Source: G963674685 sp963674685
GTDB lineage: Bacteria > Lernaellota > Lernaellaia > JACKCT01
Assembly: GCA_963674685.2 (NCBI GenBank)
Contig: CAXXWT010000009.1
Location: 62,001-126,000 of the forward strand
Direction: 5' to 3'
DNA: 64,000 bases
Shown one piece after another: positions 1 to 7,731 of this stretch. Each line of letters opens with the position of its first letter. Within the stretch, counting starts at the first letter, position 1. The translations under genes were made by a program, and so were the position numbers. The notes below the pieces were generated by a model. That model ran no database searches, had not been told where the DNA came from, and saw only the letters and a list, made by a program, of their open reading frames with translations.

Positions 1-50
1 ATTGATGAAGCGGCTTGCGGATTATCGACGTGCGTGAAAGGGGAGAGAAT

Positions 51-521
51 ATGTCGGCCAATAAAATGAACAATTCAACGGAATCGTCCGCCGAGCGGCG
101 CGTGACCCTGGTTTGCACGAATTTTTCCATGCAAAGCGCGTTCGGCCTCCTGATCCTGGCGCTGAATTCCGCGCGCCTGGGATACAAGACCATGATCTAT
201 TTTACTTTCGAAGGCCTGAACATGATTCGGCCCGGGCATCTGGAAAATCTGCGTTATTATCCCACGGGCGTGAACCCCGGCGAGGCGGAAGTGGACCGGC
301 ACACGGCGGAACTGCGCGAGCGCATGGACAAAAAGGACATCCCTTTCTGTTCGGACATGCTGGAAATGGCGCAGTACGAAGGCGTGCGTTTTCTGGCTTG
401 TAAAACCAGCGCCGATCTTTTCGACCTGACGCATGATGATTTCATCCCCGGCGTCGAGATCATGCTGGCCGAGGATTTTATGCGCCAGGCCGTCGGCTCG
501 GACTTGCATTTAATGTTTTAA
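51..521 (+). CDS. DsrE/DsrF-like family protein
   Basis: Small soluble protein of 156 aa that reads as a DsrE/DsrF-like sulfur-relay fold: a beta strand (VTLVCTNF), a helix rich in Ala/Leu (SAFGLLILALNSARLGYKT), a second strand (MIYFTFEGLNMI), and a late segment VRFLACKTSADLF with one Cys in the place where DsrE proteins often keep a reactive Cys. Members shuttle sulfur or act as peroxiredoxin-like proteins, but the substrate cannot be told here. The ATG at 51 is preferred over an in-frame start at 15 because GGGAGAG lies just before it and the N-terminal extension is unlike the family. It stands alone, 76 bp before an unrelated secreted protein. The fold assignment is moderate; the biochemical role is unknown. 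Confidence 0.7.
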   Translation: MSANKMNNSTESSAERRVTLVCTNFSMQSAFGLLILALNSARLGYKTMIYFTFEGLNMIRPGHLENLRYYPTGVNPGEAEVDRHTAELRERMDKKDIPFCSDMLEMAQYEGVRFLACKTSADLFDLTHDDFIPGVEIMLAEDFMRQAVGSDLHLMF

Positions 522-597
522 CAAAGGCAATAATAATCGTGATGTAACGGCGCGTAGTGACCGAACTGATAAATTGATCGAATAAAGCGGTTTATCA

Positions 598-1365
598 TTG
601 AAATTAATTAAAATTTTAAAATACCTGCACCCCGTATTGATTTTGCTGATTGTTGTCGCAGTTTGTCATTTCCGCACGCAATCGGCGATCGATCAAAGCG
701 CAAGCGAGCTTAAAAATAATGAGCGAGCCCTGAATTCAAAAGCGGATCAACCGATTTTGCCTGAAGAAACGCAAATCAAAATCAGGGAGATCACATGCCC
801 GGAAGGCATGGCGGTGATCCTGGGCGGACAGCTTCAGTTGCCGCCGCCGGAAGACGACGAAAAGCATCTGCCTGTTTTTGAGACGGTCGAAACGTTTTGC
901 ATGGATGTTTATGAATATCCCAACAAAAAGTATGAAGTTCCTCTGACCGGCCTCACCTTTATCGACGCGCAAAAAATTTGCGTAAGCGAAGGCAAGCGGC
1001 TGTGCACGGAAGATGAGTGGCTTTTTGCCTGCGCCGGACCCGAAAGCCGGCCGTATTCCTACAGCCGTATCTTTCAGCCGTGGCGATGCAATACCGACGG
1101 CGTGTATGCCGGCGACTGCGCAAAAATCGGACCTTCCGGCAGCCATCCGGGATGCCATAATGAATATGGCGTTTTTGATCTGAACGGAAACGTGTCCGAG
1201 TGGGTGACCAGCCGCGAGGGCATGCAGGATCAATACGCCGTCATGGGCGGCGCCGCGTGGCCGGCCGACTACGGGCAGTCATGTTACTCGCGCCATACGC
1301 ACAGCCTGGAAGACAGCGCAAAGTACGGGGACGACGGATTTCGATGTTGCGCGAAGGCCCGGTGA
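598..1365 (+). CDS. Secreted SUMF1/formylglycine-generating-enzyme-like protein
   Basis: 255 aa with an N-terminal signal anchor (residues about 8-25, LHPVLILLIVVAVCHF) followed by a SUMF1-type domain from about residue 68 to the end. Typical marks of that domain are MAVILGG near its start, the FCMDVYEYPN segment, SEGKRLCTEDEWLFACAG, the GVFDLNGNVSEWV signature and a closing GDDGFRCC. In sulfatase-maturing FGE these folds bind substrate Cys, but most bacterial relatives are non-catalytic or of unknown role, so only the fold is claimed. The domain is Cys-rich, fitting an exported location. The TTG at 598 is the only start that keeps the signal anchor; no strong ribosome site is visible. Just after the stop (to about 1388) the text resembles a dispersed short repeat seen elsewhere in the window. 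Confidence 0.8.
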   Translation: MKLIKILKYLHPVLILLIVVAVCHFRTQSAIDQSASELKNNERALNSKADQPILPEETQIKIREITCPEGMAVILGGQLQLPPPEDDEKHLPVFETVETFCMDVYEYPNKKYEVPLTGLTFIDAQKICVSEGKRLCTEDEWLFACAGPESRPYSYSRIFQPWRCNTDGVYAGDCAKIGPSGSHPGCHNEYGVFDLNGNVSEWVTSREGMQDQYAVMGGAAWPADYGQSCYSRHTHSLEDSAKYGDDGFRCCAKAR

Positions 1366-1507
1366 GTTTATCGAAAGGCCTTTTGTGATATAGTGAATCC
1401 GCGGTTAATAAATTATTCGCTTGATGTGACGGTTATTGAATCATCAATTTTGCATGCGGCTAAACTAGTGGACGATGAGTTTGAAGGCATATCTCCCGGA
1501 GAAGGTT

Positions 1508-3022
1508 ATGAAGTTATTTTCTCAAATCAGCCTGGTGTTAATATTGGCGGTATATTTAATGGCGGCGGCCTGCGATTCGAATGATGATTCGCGGGATGAA
1601 GCGGAAGAGATTTATGAGGATACGTCCGTCGACGACGACGCGGACGATGATGAAGCTCCGGTATTTACAATCGGCGCCGGCGCGCTGGAGGACAAAATCC
1701 GGGGTTCGTGGATCGGCCAGATGTCGGGCGTGGCCTGGGGCGCTCCCACGGAATTTCAGTATACGGATTCGATCATTCCCGAAGATGAAGTGCCGCTGTG
1801 GACGCCGGAGCGGATCAACAACGGCTTCGTGCAAGACGACGTGTACGTGGAGATTCCCTTTATCGATGTGATGCAAAATTACGGGGCGACCGCAAACTGG
1901 ACGCTTTTCGGCGAAGCTTTTAAGGACACCCATTTTCTCTTGGCCCACGCCAATCTCGTCGCCCGCGTCAATTTGCGCAACGGCATTCCCGCGCCGGATT
2001 CCGGGCACTATGAAAACAACAGGCACTGCGACGACATCGACTGGCAGATCGAAGCGGATTTCGTGGGGACTTTGTGCCCGGGCCTTGTCAATCAGGCCGT
2101 CGAATTGTCCTGGCGCGCCGGGCATGTGATGAATTACGGCGACGGCGTGTATGGCGGCGTGTTCATGGCGGCCATGCACGCGGCGAGTTTTTTCGCCGAA
2201 GACATCATGGACATCGTCGAAGCGGGCCGGCGGGCGCTGCCGGAAGGATCGGCGTATCGCGCCGTCGTGGAAGACGTCATCGCCATGCACGGCCTGGGCT
2301 GGGCGTGGGAGGACGTGTGGCAATATCTGCAGGACACGTGGGGCGCGGTGGACCGCTGCCCGGGATGGGAGCACGATTCCAGGCCTGGTTACAACATCGC
2401 CGCCAAACTCAACGGCGCGTACGTTCTGATCGGCCTTTTATACGGAGGCGGGGATTTCGAAAAATCCATGGTGATCGCCATGCGCTGCGGGCAGGACAGC
2501 GACTGCAATCCCTCGTCCGTGGGCGGCATTCTGGGCAACTGGATGGGTCTTTCGGGGATTCCGGAAAAATTCAAATCCGGCTTGGTCGACGAGCGCCAAT
2601 TCATGTTCAACGATTACACGCTGGACGACGCGATTTCGATCAATCTGGATTTGACCAAAGAAGTCATGGCGTCGTCCGGGGCGACGACGGACGTCGCCGG
2701 CGGCGATGAAATCTGGTCGATTCCGGCGGGAGACGACATCGAACCGCCGATTCTGGAGCAGTGGCCTGCGGAAGATAACGCAAAGCCCGTGCTCACGGCG
2801 CGCGTCGCCGACCAAAACGGCAAGACGGTTCATTTTGAAGCAAGCGCCATGGACGCCGACGGCATCGCGGACTACGAATGGTATTTCGGCGATCTGACCC
2901 GGGCAAAGGGCGCGCAGGTTCAGCACACGTATAAAGCGTCCGGCTCATACGAGGTCATCGCCTACGTCACCGACGGAATCGGCAACACCTCCTGGCGGAT
3001 GATTCCCGTAAATATACTCTGA
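1508..3022 (+). CDS. Lipoprotein, ADP-ribosylglycohydrolase-like domain plus PKD domain
   Basis: 504 aa. A lipoprotein signal ends in LMAAAC (Cys22), followed by a short acidic linker (DDSRDEAEEIY, VDDDADDDE). Residues about 54-400 form an ADP-ribosylglycohydrolase/crystallin-J1-like domain: GSWIGQMSGVAWGAPTEF at its start, the YGDGVYGGVFMAAMHAA stretch, and near residue 330 the metal-site signature GQDSDCNPSSVGGILG. Family members remove ADP-ribose from proteins or small molecules using two Mg2+; a lipid-anchored extracytoplasmic member is unusual and its substrate is unknown. The C-terminus (about 420-504) is a PKD-type beta domain (EASAMDADGIADYEWYFGD). The ATG at 1508 follows GGAGAAGG, so it is chosen over an earlier in-frame start at 1475. 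The gene ends tail-to-tail with the minus-strand lipoprotein, 6 bp away. Confidence 0.82.
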   Translation: MKLFSQISLVLILAVYLMAAACDSNDDSRDEAEEIYEDTSVDDDADDDEAPVFTIGAGALEDKIRGSWIGQMSGVAWGAPTEFQYTDSIIPEDEVPLWTPERINNGFVQDDVYVEIPFIDVMQNYGATANWTLFGEAFKDTHFLLAHANLVARVNLRNGIPAPDSGHYENNRHCDDIDWQIEADFVGTLCPGLVNQAVELSWRAGHVMNYGDGVYGGVFMAAMHAASFFAEDIMDIVEAGRRALPEGSAYRAVVEDVIAMHGLGWAWEDVWQYLQDTWGAVDRCPGWEHDSRPGYNIAAKLNGAYVLIGLLYGGGDFEKSMVIAMRCGQDSDCNPSSVGGILGNWMGLSGIPEKFKSGLVDERQFMFNDYTLDDAISINLDLTKEVMASSGATTDVAGGDEIWSIPAGDDIEPPILEQWPAEDNAKPVLTARVADQNGKTVHFEASAMDADGIADYEWYFGDLTRAKGAQVQHTYKASGSYEVIAYVTDGIGNTSWRMIPVNIL

Positions 3023-3028
3023 CGTTTA

Positions 3029-4330
3029 TCAGTTTACGGAGTTCAGCAGGAAATCGCCCAGTTTGAGCGCTCCGCGAAACACGTCGATCATCGGTTCAGT
3101 GGCCGGCGCTTCCGGTTCGGCGAGCAGCGCGTCGGCCCAGTCGGCGAAATTATAATCGTCATAAGACAGCATTCCGCTGAATTTAAATACTTCGATCCTG
3201 CGGATGCCGGCGGCTTTGGCGGCTGCGGCGTCGGCGGCCAACTGATCCGGCGTGTCGTACCAGTTGTTGCCGTTTTGCCGGACGAGGCCCAGGTCCACGA
3301 CAGCGGCGTCGCCGAAGTATTCACGTACGGTTTGCGCGTACGTGTATACGAAATAGGGCGACGGATCCCATAGCCCGATGTAGTGCGCATATTCCGTGGA
3401 ATACGCGCACGGCGCCACGCGGTCCCAGGGGATGTCGCTCATGGGAGAATTGCAGAGGTCCTGAATGTCGGTGTCACCGTCATCCAAATCATCCAAAAGC
3501 AAGGGGTAAGTAGTTATCTGAACTTCGTAGCCGCGCTCCTGCAGATCGCCGACGATCACTTGATATTGCGCCGTCGTTTGCAGATAAAGGTCTCTATCGA
3601 TTGTTTCTTCCACGATATCGAAAAGCAGCGCGTAATCCCTGGCGACCCACGCGTCCTGGATATCGTGATCCGTGGGAGCGCCCAGTTCCATGTTGACGGA
3701 AATCGTGTCGACGGCCGTCGTTATCGTCTCGGTCCAATCCAGAACTGTATCGGCGCTGTCGGCAAAGTCCTGCGCGTTATGTTCGTTGGGAAATCCGCCG
3801 CTGGAAGGATAGATGCAAAGCGTGATGGGAATGCCGAGAGTCTCGGCTTGCGTCAGCACATCGATGAGATCCTGCGAGCCGATGTTCCCGGTTCCGGCGC
3901 CGAGGTAGATCCTGAAACCGCGGGCGGCGATTTCGTCCATGTAGGGCAGCACCGCCGAGTGGGAATATGTTTTCAGGCTGTATTCGAACTCGATGTCGTC
4001 GTCCGCGTCGTCGTCCACGTCATCATCGACATCATCATCCGCGTCATCGTCCACGTCGTCATCGACGTCATCGTCCACGTCGTCGTTGACATCATCATCC
4101 ACGTCGTCGTTGACGTCATCATCAACATCATCGTCGGCGTCATCGTCCGATGTATCATCATTAACGTCGTCATCAGGCGAAGCCGTATCGTCGTCTGTTA
4201 CGTCGTCGTTGTCGTCGTCAGCCTGCCCTGAGCTTGCCGAAGGGTCATCGTCGTCCCCGCACGACATCAGAAACAAGATTACGCTCAGGCAAAGCGCCAG
4301 AATGAGAAATTGCAGGATTCGTTTTTTCAT
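3029..4330 (-). CDS. Asp-linker lipoprotein with possible TIM-barrel-like domain
   Basis: 433 aa. The lipoprotein signal ends LFLMSC (Cys24) and is followed directly by about 90 residues of Asp-rich repeats (DDDV/DDDA/NDDV units), then a globular domain (116-433). The domain has alternating strand-helix text such as GFRIYLGAGTGNIG, GIPITLCIYPSSGG, DTISVNMELGAP, YEVQITTYPLLLDD and IRRIEVFKFSG, which suggests a beta/alpha barrel like those of glycoside hydrolases, but no catalytic pair was recognised. The linker contains an eight-residue foreign insert PSASSGQA encoded by a dispersed short repeat (4226-4244). A good AAGGGAGAG ribosome site precedes the ATG. It lies 26 bp downstream of the GntR gene on the same strand, so both are probably transcribed from the operator-controlled promoter at 5194-5223. 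Function unknown; lipid anchoring is well supported. Confidence 0.72.
   Translation of the reverse strand: MKKRILQFLILALCLSVILFLMSCGDDDDPSASSGQADDDNDDVTDDDTASPDDDVNDDTSDDDADDDVDDDVNDDVDDDVNDDVDDDVDDDVDDDADDDVDDDVDDDADDDIEFEYSLKTYSHSAVLPYMDEIAARGFRIYLGAGTGNIGSQDLIDVLTQAETLGIPITLCIYPSSGGFPNEHNAQDFADSADTVLDWTETITTAVDTISVNMELGAPTDHDIQDAWVARDYALLFDIVEETIDRDLYLQTTAQYQVIVGDLQERGYEVQITTYPLLLDDLDDGDTDIQDLCNSPMSDIPWDRVAPCAYSTEYAHYIGLWDPSPYFVYTYAQTVREYFGDAAVVDLGLVRQNGNNWYDTPDQLAADAAAAKAAGIRRIEVFKFSGMLSYDDYNFADWADALLAEPEAPATEPMIDVFRGALKLGDFLLNSVN
4226..4244. repeat. Dispersed palindrome-ended short repeat inside a CDS
   Basis: CCCTGAGCTTGCCGAAGGG has complementary ends (CCCT...AGGG) and matches a short repeat type known from several environmental bacterial genomes, where it adds peptides such as PELAEG or SSGQA to unrelated proteins. 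Here it sits in frame within the Asp-rich linker of the 3029-4330 lipoprotein and adds PSASSGQA without breaking the gene. A degraded relative seems to lie at about 1364-1383. Confidence 0.6.
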
Positions 4331-4356
4331 TATCTCTCCCTTTTCATAGGCGGTCT

Positions 4357-5151
4357 CTAGTCCATTCCTTCCAGCAAGGCGGCCAGCATTGCGTCGTCCC
4401 GGCGCGCCTGCCGCTCGAAAATTTCCATGGCTTTGTCGCCGTCGCGGTTTTGCAGCGCGCCCAGCAGATCCCGGTACAACGCGACCGAGGTTTTCGGATT
4501 GTCGGCCACCTCGAAGTAAACGCCGATCACCTTGGACATCACGTCCCGGATCGTATTCATGAGGAAAATGAAGATGCGGTTTTTCGCGGCCTTGGCCACT
4601 TCGTAGTAAAATGCAAAGTCCAGTTCGCCGTTTTGGCGCTGCGCGGGAACGGCGCCGACGATGTCGTCGAAGGCTTTTTGCAGCGCCGCCGCGGATTCTT
4701 CGGTCATGTTTTTCGCGGCCATGCGCAGCATCATGTTGCCGACCTGAATGCGCATCTCGGCCATGTCCAGAATCAGGTCTTTATTCAGATCGATGCCGTT
4801 TTGGACCAAAAAAGAGATGAATTCGATGCCCGCGTGCGCCGCATAGTCCTGAACGTATATGCCGCCGCCCTGACGGATATACACCATGCCCATGACTTCC
4901 ATGCGGCGCAGCGCCTCACGCAGACTGGCCCGGTTGACGCCGAATCTCACGGCGAGTTCGCGCTCCGTGGGAAGCTTTTCTCCCGGCTTATAAACGCCGT
5001 CGAGGATCAGTTCCGTCAGCTGCACGAGGATTTCATCGGACACGCGGTTTTTGCCCACCGGGCGCAGCGTGGACAGGCGGCCTTCTTTAGTTTCCGCCGG
5101 GTTATTTTTCAAAGGATCGGGTATTCCCGCCATGGATTTTTGCCTTTCCAA
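4357..5151 (-). CDS. FadR/GntR-family transcriptional regulator with FCD domain
   Basis: 264 aa. Residues about 36-105 are a GntR winged helix-turn-helix: DEILVQLTELILDGVYKPGEKLPTERELAVRFGVNRASLREALRRMEVMGMVYIRQGGGIYV, where the PGEKLPTERELA and R.SLREALR parts are diagnostic. The C-terminal helical part (about 115-250) fits an FCD ligand-binding domain, which usually senses an organic acid with a metal ion. It is the first gene of a likely two-gene unit with the Asp-linker lipoprotein. The promoter (5194-5223) and a four-half-site operator (5165-5195) lie directly upstream, so autorepression is very likely. The effector is unknown. FadR itself recognises a TGGT/ACCA palindrome, as seen here, but the gene context does not point to fatty acids. 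Confidence 0.93.
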   Translation of the reverse strand: MERQKSMAGIPDPLKNNPAETKEGRLSTLRPVGKNRVSDEILVQLTELILDGVYKPGEKLPTERELAVRFGVNRASLREALRRMEVMGMVYIRQGGGIYVQDYAAHAGIEFISFLVQNGIDLNKDLILDMAEMRIQVGNMMLRMAAKNMTEESAAALQKAFDDIVGAVPAQRQNGELDFAFYYEVAKAAKNRIFIFLMNTIRDVMSKVIGVYFEVADNPKTSVALYRDLLGALQNRDGDKAMEIFERQARRDDAMLAALLEGMD

Positions 5152-5164
5152 TAGGATTTCAAAG

Positions 5165-5195
5165 ATTGGTATATTGGTACGACCAATCGACCAAT
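5165..5195. promoter_or_regulatory. Nested palindromic operator of the GntR regulator
   Basis: Four half-sites lie in perfect symmetry: ATTGGT (5165-5170), ATTGGT (5173-5178), ACCAAT (5182-5187), ACCAAT (5190-5195), centred at 5180. The inner pair, ATTGGT-ACG-ACCAAT, matches the TGGT-N3-ACCA type bound by FadR-subfamily dimers; the outer pair repeats the same half-sites 8 bp further out. The block lies between the -10 box and the start codon of the regulator gene, a place where binding would stop transcription. Confidence 0.88.
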
Positions 5196-5223
5196 AATAG
5201 CAAAATCGCTTTTATTAAGTCAA
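5194..5223 (-). promoter_or_regulatory. Sigma-70-type promoter of the GntR regulator gene
   Basis: On the minus strand TTGACT (5223-5218) and TATTAT (5199-5194) are separated by 18 bp. The predicted start of transcription falls inside the operator at 5165-5195, about 35 bp before the ATG at 5151. Confidence 0.75.
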
Positions 5224-5595
5224 GTCAGGCCCTACGTCATGAAACCGGGTTTTTACGGATCCCCGAAGAAAATGGGGAGAAAATTGTTGTACGCAGTCTA
5301 CAAATCGCTTTTCAAAGGAAAATCTTCTCAATCCGATATCGCGTGACGGGACGGCCTGAGTAACGAGACGGTTTGAGTGAATGACAAAGTCGTCGCTTGC
5401 TTGGAATGAAAGTGAATTCGCAAACCGGCTCAAAACCGACAGACGAACCAAAACCCCGTTTTATGACGCAGGCCCGTCAAGTCCCTGAAACCGAACGTTG
5501 CTATTTGCGTAGAAATATTGTGCTAAGATTAATCGCGGGTGCGTTAATTGAAAGATGACGTAAAGTTGAGGAAAACGCATTCGCAAGTAATTGCG
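5224..5595. other. Intergenic region without recognised gene
   Basis: About 370 bp between the divergently read GntR promoter and the 3' end of the phosphoesterase gene. Short open frames here have no ribosome site or recognisable protein. A small palindrome CGCAA-GTAA-TTGCG lies at 5583-5596. Nothing else was seen. Confidence 0.5.
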
Positions 5596-5610
5596 GGCGG
5601 TGATACCGCC
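5596..5610 (-). terminator. Hairpin just after the phosphoesterase stop codon
   Basis: GGCGGT-GAT-ACCGCC forms a perfect 6-bp stem that begins one base past the stop codon of the minus-strand gene. There is no strong U-tract, so it may be a weak or factor-dependent terminator or an RNA-stabilising hairpin. Confidence 0.4.
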
Positions 5611-5611
5611 T

Positions 5612-7141
5612 TTAGCAGCCGCAGCCGCCGGACGAGTCGTTGTCGTCGTCATCGCCGGCGATTTCATCATCATCTCCGCTTGCGCTGTCGTCGTCGGATG
5701 CGCTGTCGTCATCGGCGTCGTCGTTAACGTCATCGTCTGCGTCGTCATCCGCATCGTCGTTGATATCGTCATCGCTGTCGTCGTTGACGTCATCGTCCAC
5801 GTCGTCATCCGCGTCGTCGTCGACATCATCGTCCGCGGCGGGGAAGGATGATTCATCGCAAGGATCGGTTCCGGCTTCCTGCTCGGCGCCGTCGCCCCAG
5901 CCGTCGTTGTCGCTGTCGGCGTCGTAGGGATCGGTGCACATTTCGTATTCGGCGCCGTCGGTGAGGCCGTCTTCATCGTAATCGAAATCGGCGCAAAGCT
6001 CCGGGAGTTTATCGCCATCGCCGTCTCCGAAATCCTGCTCGACTTCAAAAGTTTCGATGACCGTTCCATCCGGCCGTTTGGCGGTTAATGTGACCAGGTT
6101 GCCCGCAACTTCCACGAGGACATAGTTCAGCGTTCTTTCTCCCGCGACGGTCCAGGGTTCGGTATCCACGCCGTAAAGGTCCGCTCCGCCGCCTCCGGTG
6201 ACAATGTAATCGATGTCGTTAACTCTGCTGTGCTGATAATTGTGATCATGCCCGGCGAAGGAGAGATCGATGCCGTATTCCTCATAAATGGGCGTCATCA
6301 CGGTTCGAAACAGCAGCACGTCGGGATCATCGCCGTGGTTTGCCGCGGAAAAGGGCGGAAAGTGGGCGATCATGAAACAATGCTTGATGTCCGGCGCCGC
6401 GGATGCCGCGTCGAGTCTTTCTTTCAGCCACGAATGCTGCGGGGACAGGGGAGTGTACAATTTGCCGATGTCCAGGAAAATGAAATAGGAGTTGCCGAAC
6501 TGATAGGCGTACTGGCTGTAGTCGGTTCCGCTTGCGACGGGAGTCGTGAAATATCGGCTGAAGTTGATCTGGCCGCCCCAAAACTCGTGATTGCCCATGA
6601 CGGGAAAGTACGGGAAGTTTTTCGTCATTTCCTGTTCGACGGTCCAGAAATCGTCCCACTCCCAGGAAAAAATGGCGATATCCACCATGTCCCCGGTCTG
6701 GATCACGAAATCGGGCGCATCGGCGATGATGGCTTCCACCACCGATTGATGGTCATCGAGATTATCCCGCGTGTCGCCGTAAACGACGAATCGTATCGGT
6801 TGATCCGGCTCGACGGATGTGAAAAACCACTCGACGGGCGTCGGCGAGCCGCCGGATTCCACCTGGTAAAAGTATTGCGTGTCCGGGCGCAGGCATTCCA
6901 GGGTGACCGTATGAATGCCGCTCACATCGTAATCGGACTGCGTGACGTTTCCCAGGGCGTTGGTTTCGCCCCATTTGACCTGCCCGGTGGTGTTGTACGA
7001 TTCCCATTTGATCGTCACGCCGCGTTTGGACAGGTTCATGAGCCACGGCCCTTTGCGCACGTCGGCAATCGTCGTCGAAGCGAATAAAATCATTGCCGCA
7101 AACAGTAGCGGCGCCGTAATTATTTTCAGATGTTTGCTCAT
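5612..7141 (-). CDS. Secreted metallophosphoesterase with Asp-rich tract and CGC C-terminus
   Basis: 509 aa. A signal peptide (PLLFAAMILFASTTIA) precedes a fibronectin-like domain (about 28-115) of the purple-acid-phosphatase type and a calcineurin-like catalytic domain (about 116-330). The five metal-binding motifs are visible in order: YGDTRDN, QTGDMVD, GNHEFWG, AHFPPF and GHDHNYQHS. This predicts a dinuclear metal phosphatase or phosphodiesterase outside the cytoplasm. Then come thrombospondin-3-like Ca2+ repeats (DFDYDEDGLTDGAE, DADSDNDGWGDGAE), an Asp-rich tract of about 60 residues, and the terminal SSGGCGC. No membrane helix follows the Asp tract, so the end is not a standard sorting signal. 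A plausible AAGGA ribosome site precedes the ATG. It is monocistronic as far as seen; substrate unknown. Confidence 0.9.
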   Translation of the reverse strand: MSKHLKIITAPLLFAAMILFASTTIADVRKGPWLMNLSKRGVTIKWESYNTTGQVKWGETNALGNVTQSDYDVSGIHTVTLECLRPDTQYFYQVESGGSPTPVEWFFTSVEPDQPIRFVVYGDTRDNLDDHQSVVEAIIADAPDFVIQTGDMVDIAIFSWEWDDFWTVEQEMTKNFPYFPVMGNHEFWGGQINFSRYFTTPVASGTDYSQYAYQFGNSYFIFLDIGKLYTPLSPQHSWLKERLDAASAAPDIKHCFMIAHFPPFSAANHGDDPDVLLFRTVMTPIYEEYGIDLSFAGHDHNYQHSRVNDIDYIVTGGGGADLYGVDTEPWTVAGERTLNYVLVEVAGNLVTLTAKRPDGTVIETFEVEQDFGDGDGDKLPELCADFDYDEDGLTDGAEYEMCTDPYDADSDNDGWGDGAEQEAGTDPCDESSFPAADDDVDDDADDDVDDDVNDDSDDDINDDADDDADDDVNDDADDDSASDDDSASGDDDEIAGDDDDNDSSGGCGC

Positions 7142-7524
7142 GATCAGATCCTTGGAATATGCCTCAAGATCGAAAATTCCTAAAAAAATCCGAATTCCAA
7201 ACCATTCGCTAACATTTTAATAACATTTTTCCAATAGACCAAAGTAGGAAAGCATAATTTTGTGAGCCAGTAATGCCGTATTTCGGGGCAATCGGCTGCA
7301 TGGATTGGATATAAGAAATCCGAAAAAACCACTGGCGACATGCGCCAAAACTCGATAAAACTCATATTTGCCTGATTCGCTTTTATTGGGCAAAAAGTGC
7401 GCGGATTTCGGGGTAATTCCAATTCAGGGCGCGTATTAGGGGGTCAAATTGTATTGAAGGGATATTTCCTTTTAATATCAATAAGTTACGTTCCAATAAA
7501 ACTTTCATTTTTTCATCTGAATCA
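7142..7524. other. AT-rich intergenic region before gyrB
   Basis: About 380 bp between the phosphoesterase start and the gyrB promoter. It should hold the promoter of the minus-strand phosphoesterase, but no convincing -35/-10 pair was picked out. No gene is supported here. Confidence 0.45.
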
Positions 7525-7554
7525 TTGACTTTTTTGGCCGTTTCGTGCTATCTT
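7525..7554 (+). promoter_or_regulatory. Sigma-70-type promoter upstream of gyrB
   Basis: TTGACT (7525-7530) and TATCTT (7549-7554) with an 18-bp spacer. The gyrB start lies about 170 bp downstream, leaving a long leader in which no clear regulatory fold was identified. Confidence 0.55.
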
Positions 7555-7731
7555 CCAACAGCGTGAATCAAGGCGCATCGCGGCCGATTGAATCGACGGA
7601 TTTTATATGGCTGCTGCTTGTCTCAAGCCACCTGAGAAACACTTGATTCCATCACAGGCTCATGAAAATGAGACCGGTGTTCTGCTTTTAAAAATTCGAT
7701 CATGAAACAACGCGTGGCGAATGGGTAAAAC

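Noticed and set aside
1393..1584. 63-codon frame before the ADP-ribosylglycohydrolase gene
   Set aside because: No ribosome site at its start, and it overlaps the signal-peptide region of a well-supported gene.
3383..4231. Val/Ile-rich frame opposite the Asp-linker lipoprotein
   Set aside because: Asp codons (GAC/GAT) read in antisense give Val/Ile runs; this is an artefact of the Asp tract.
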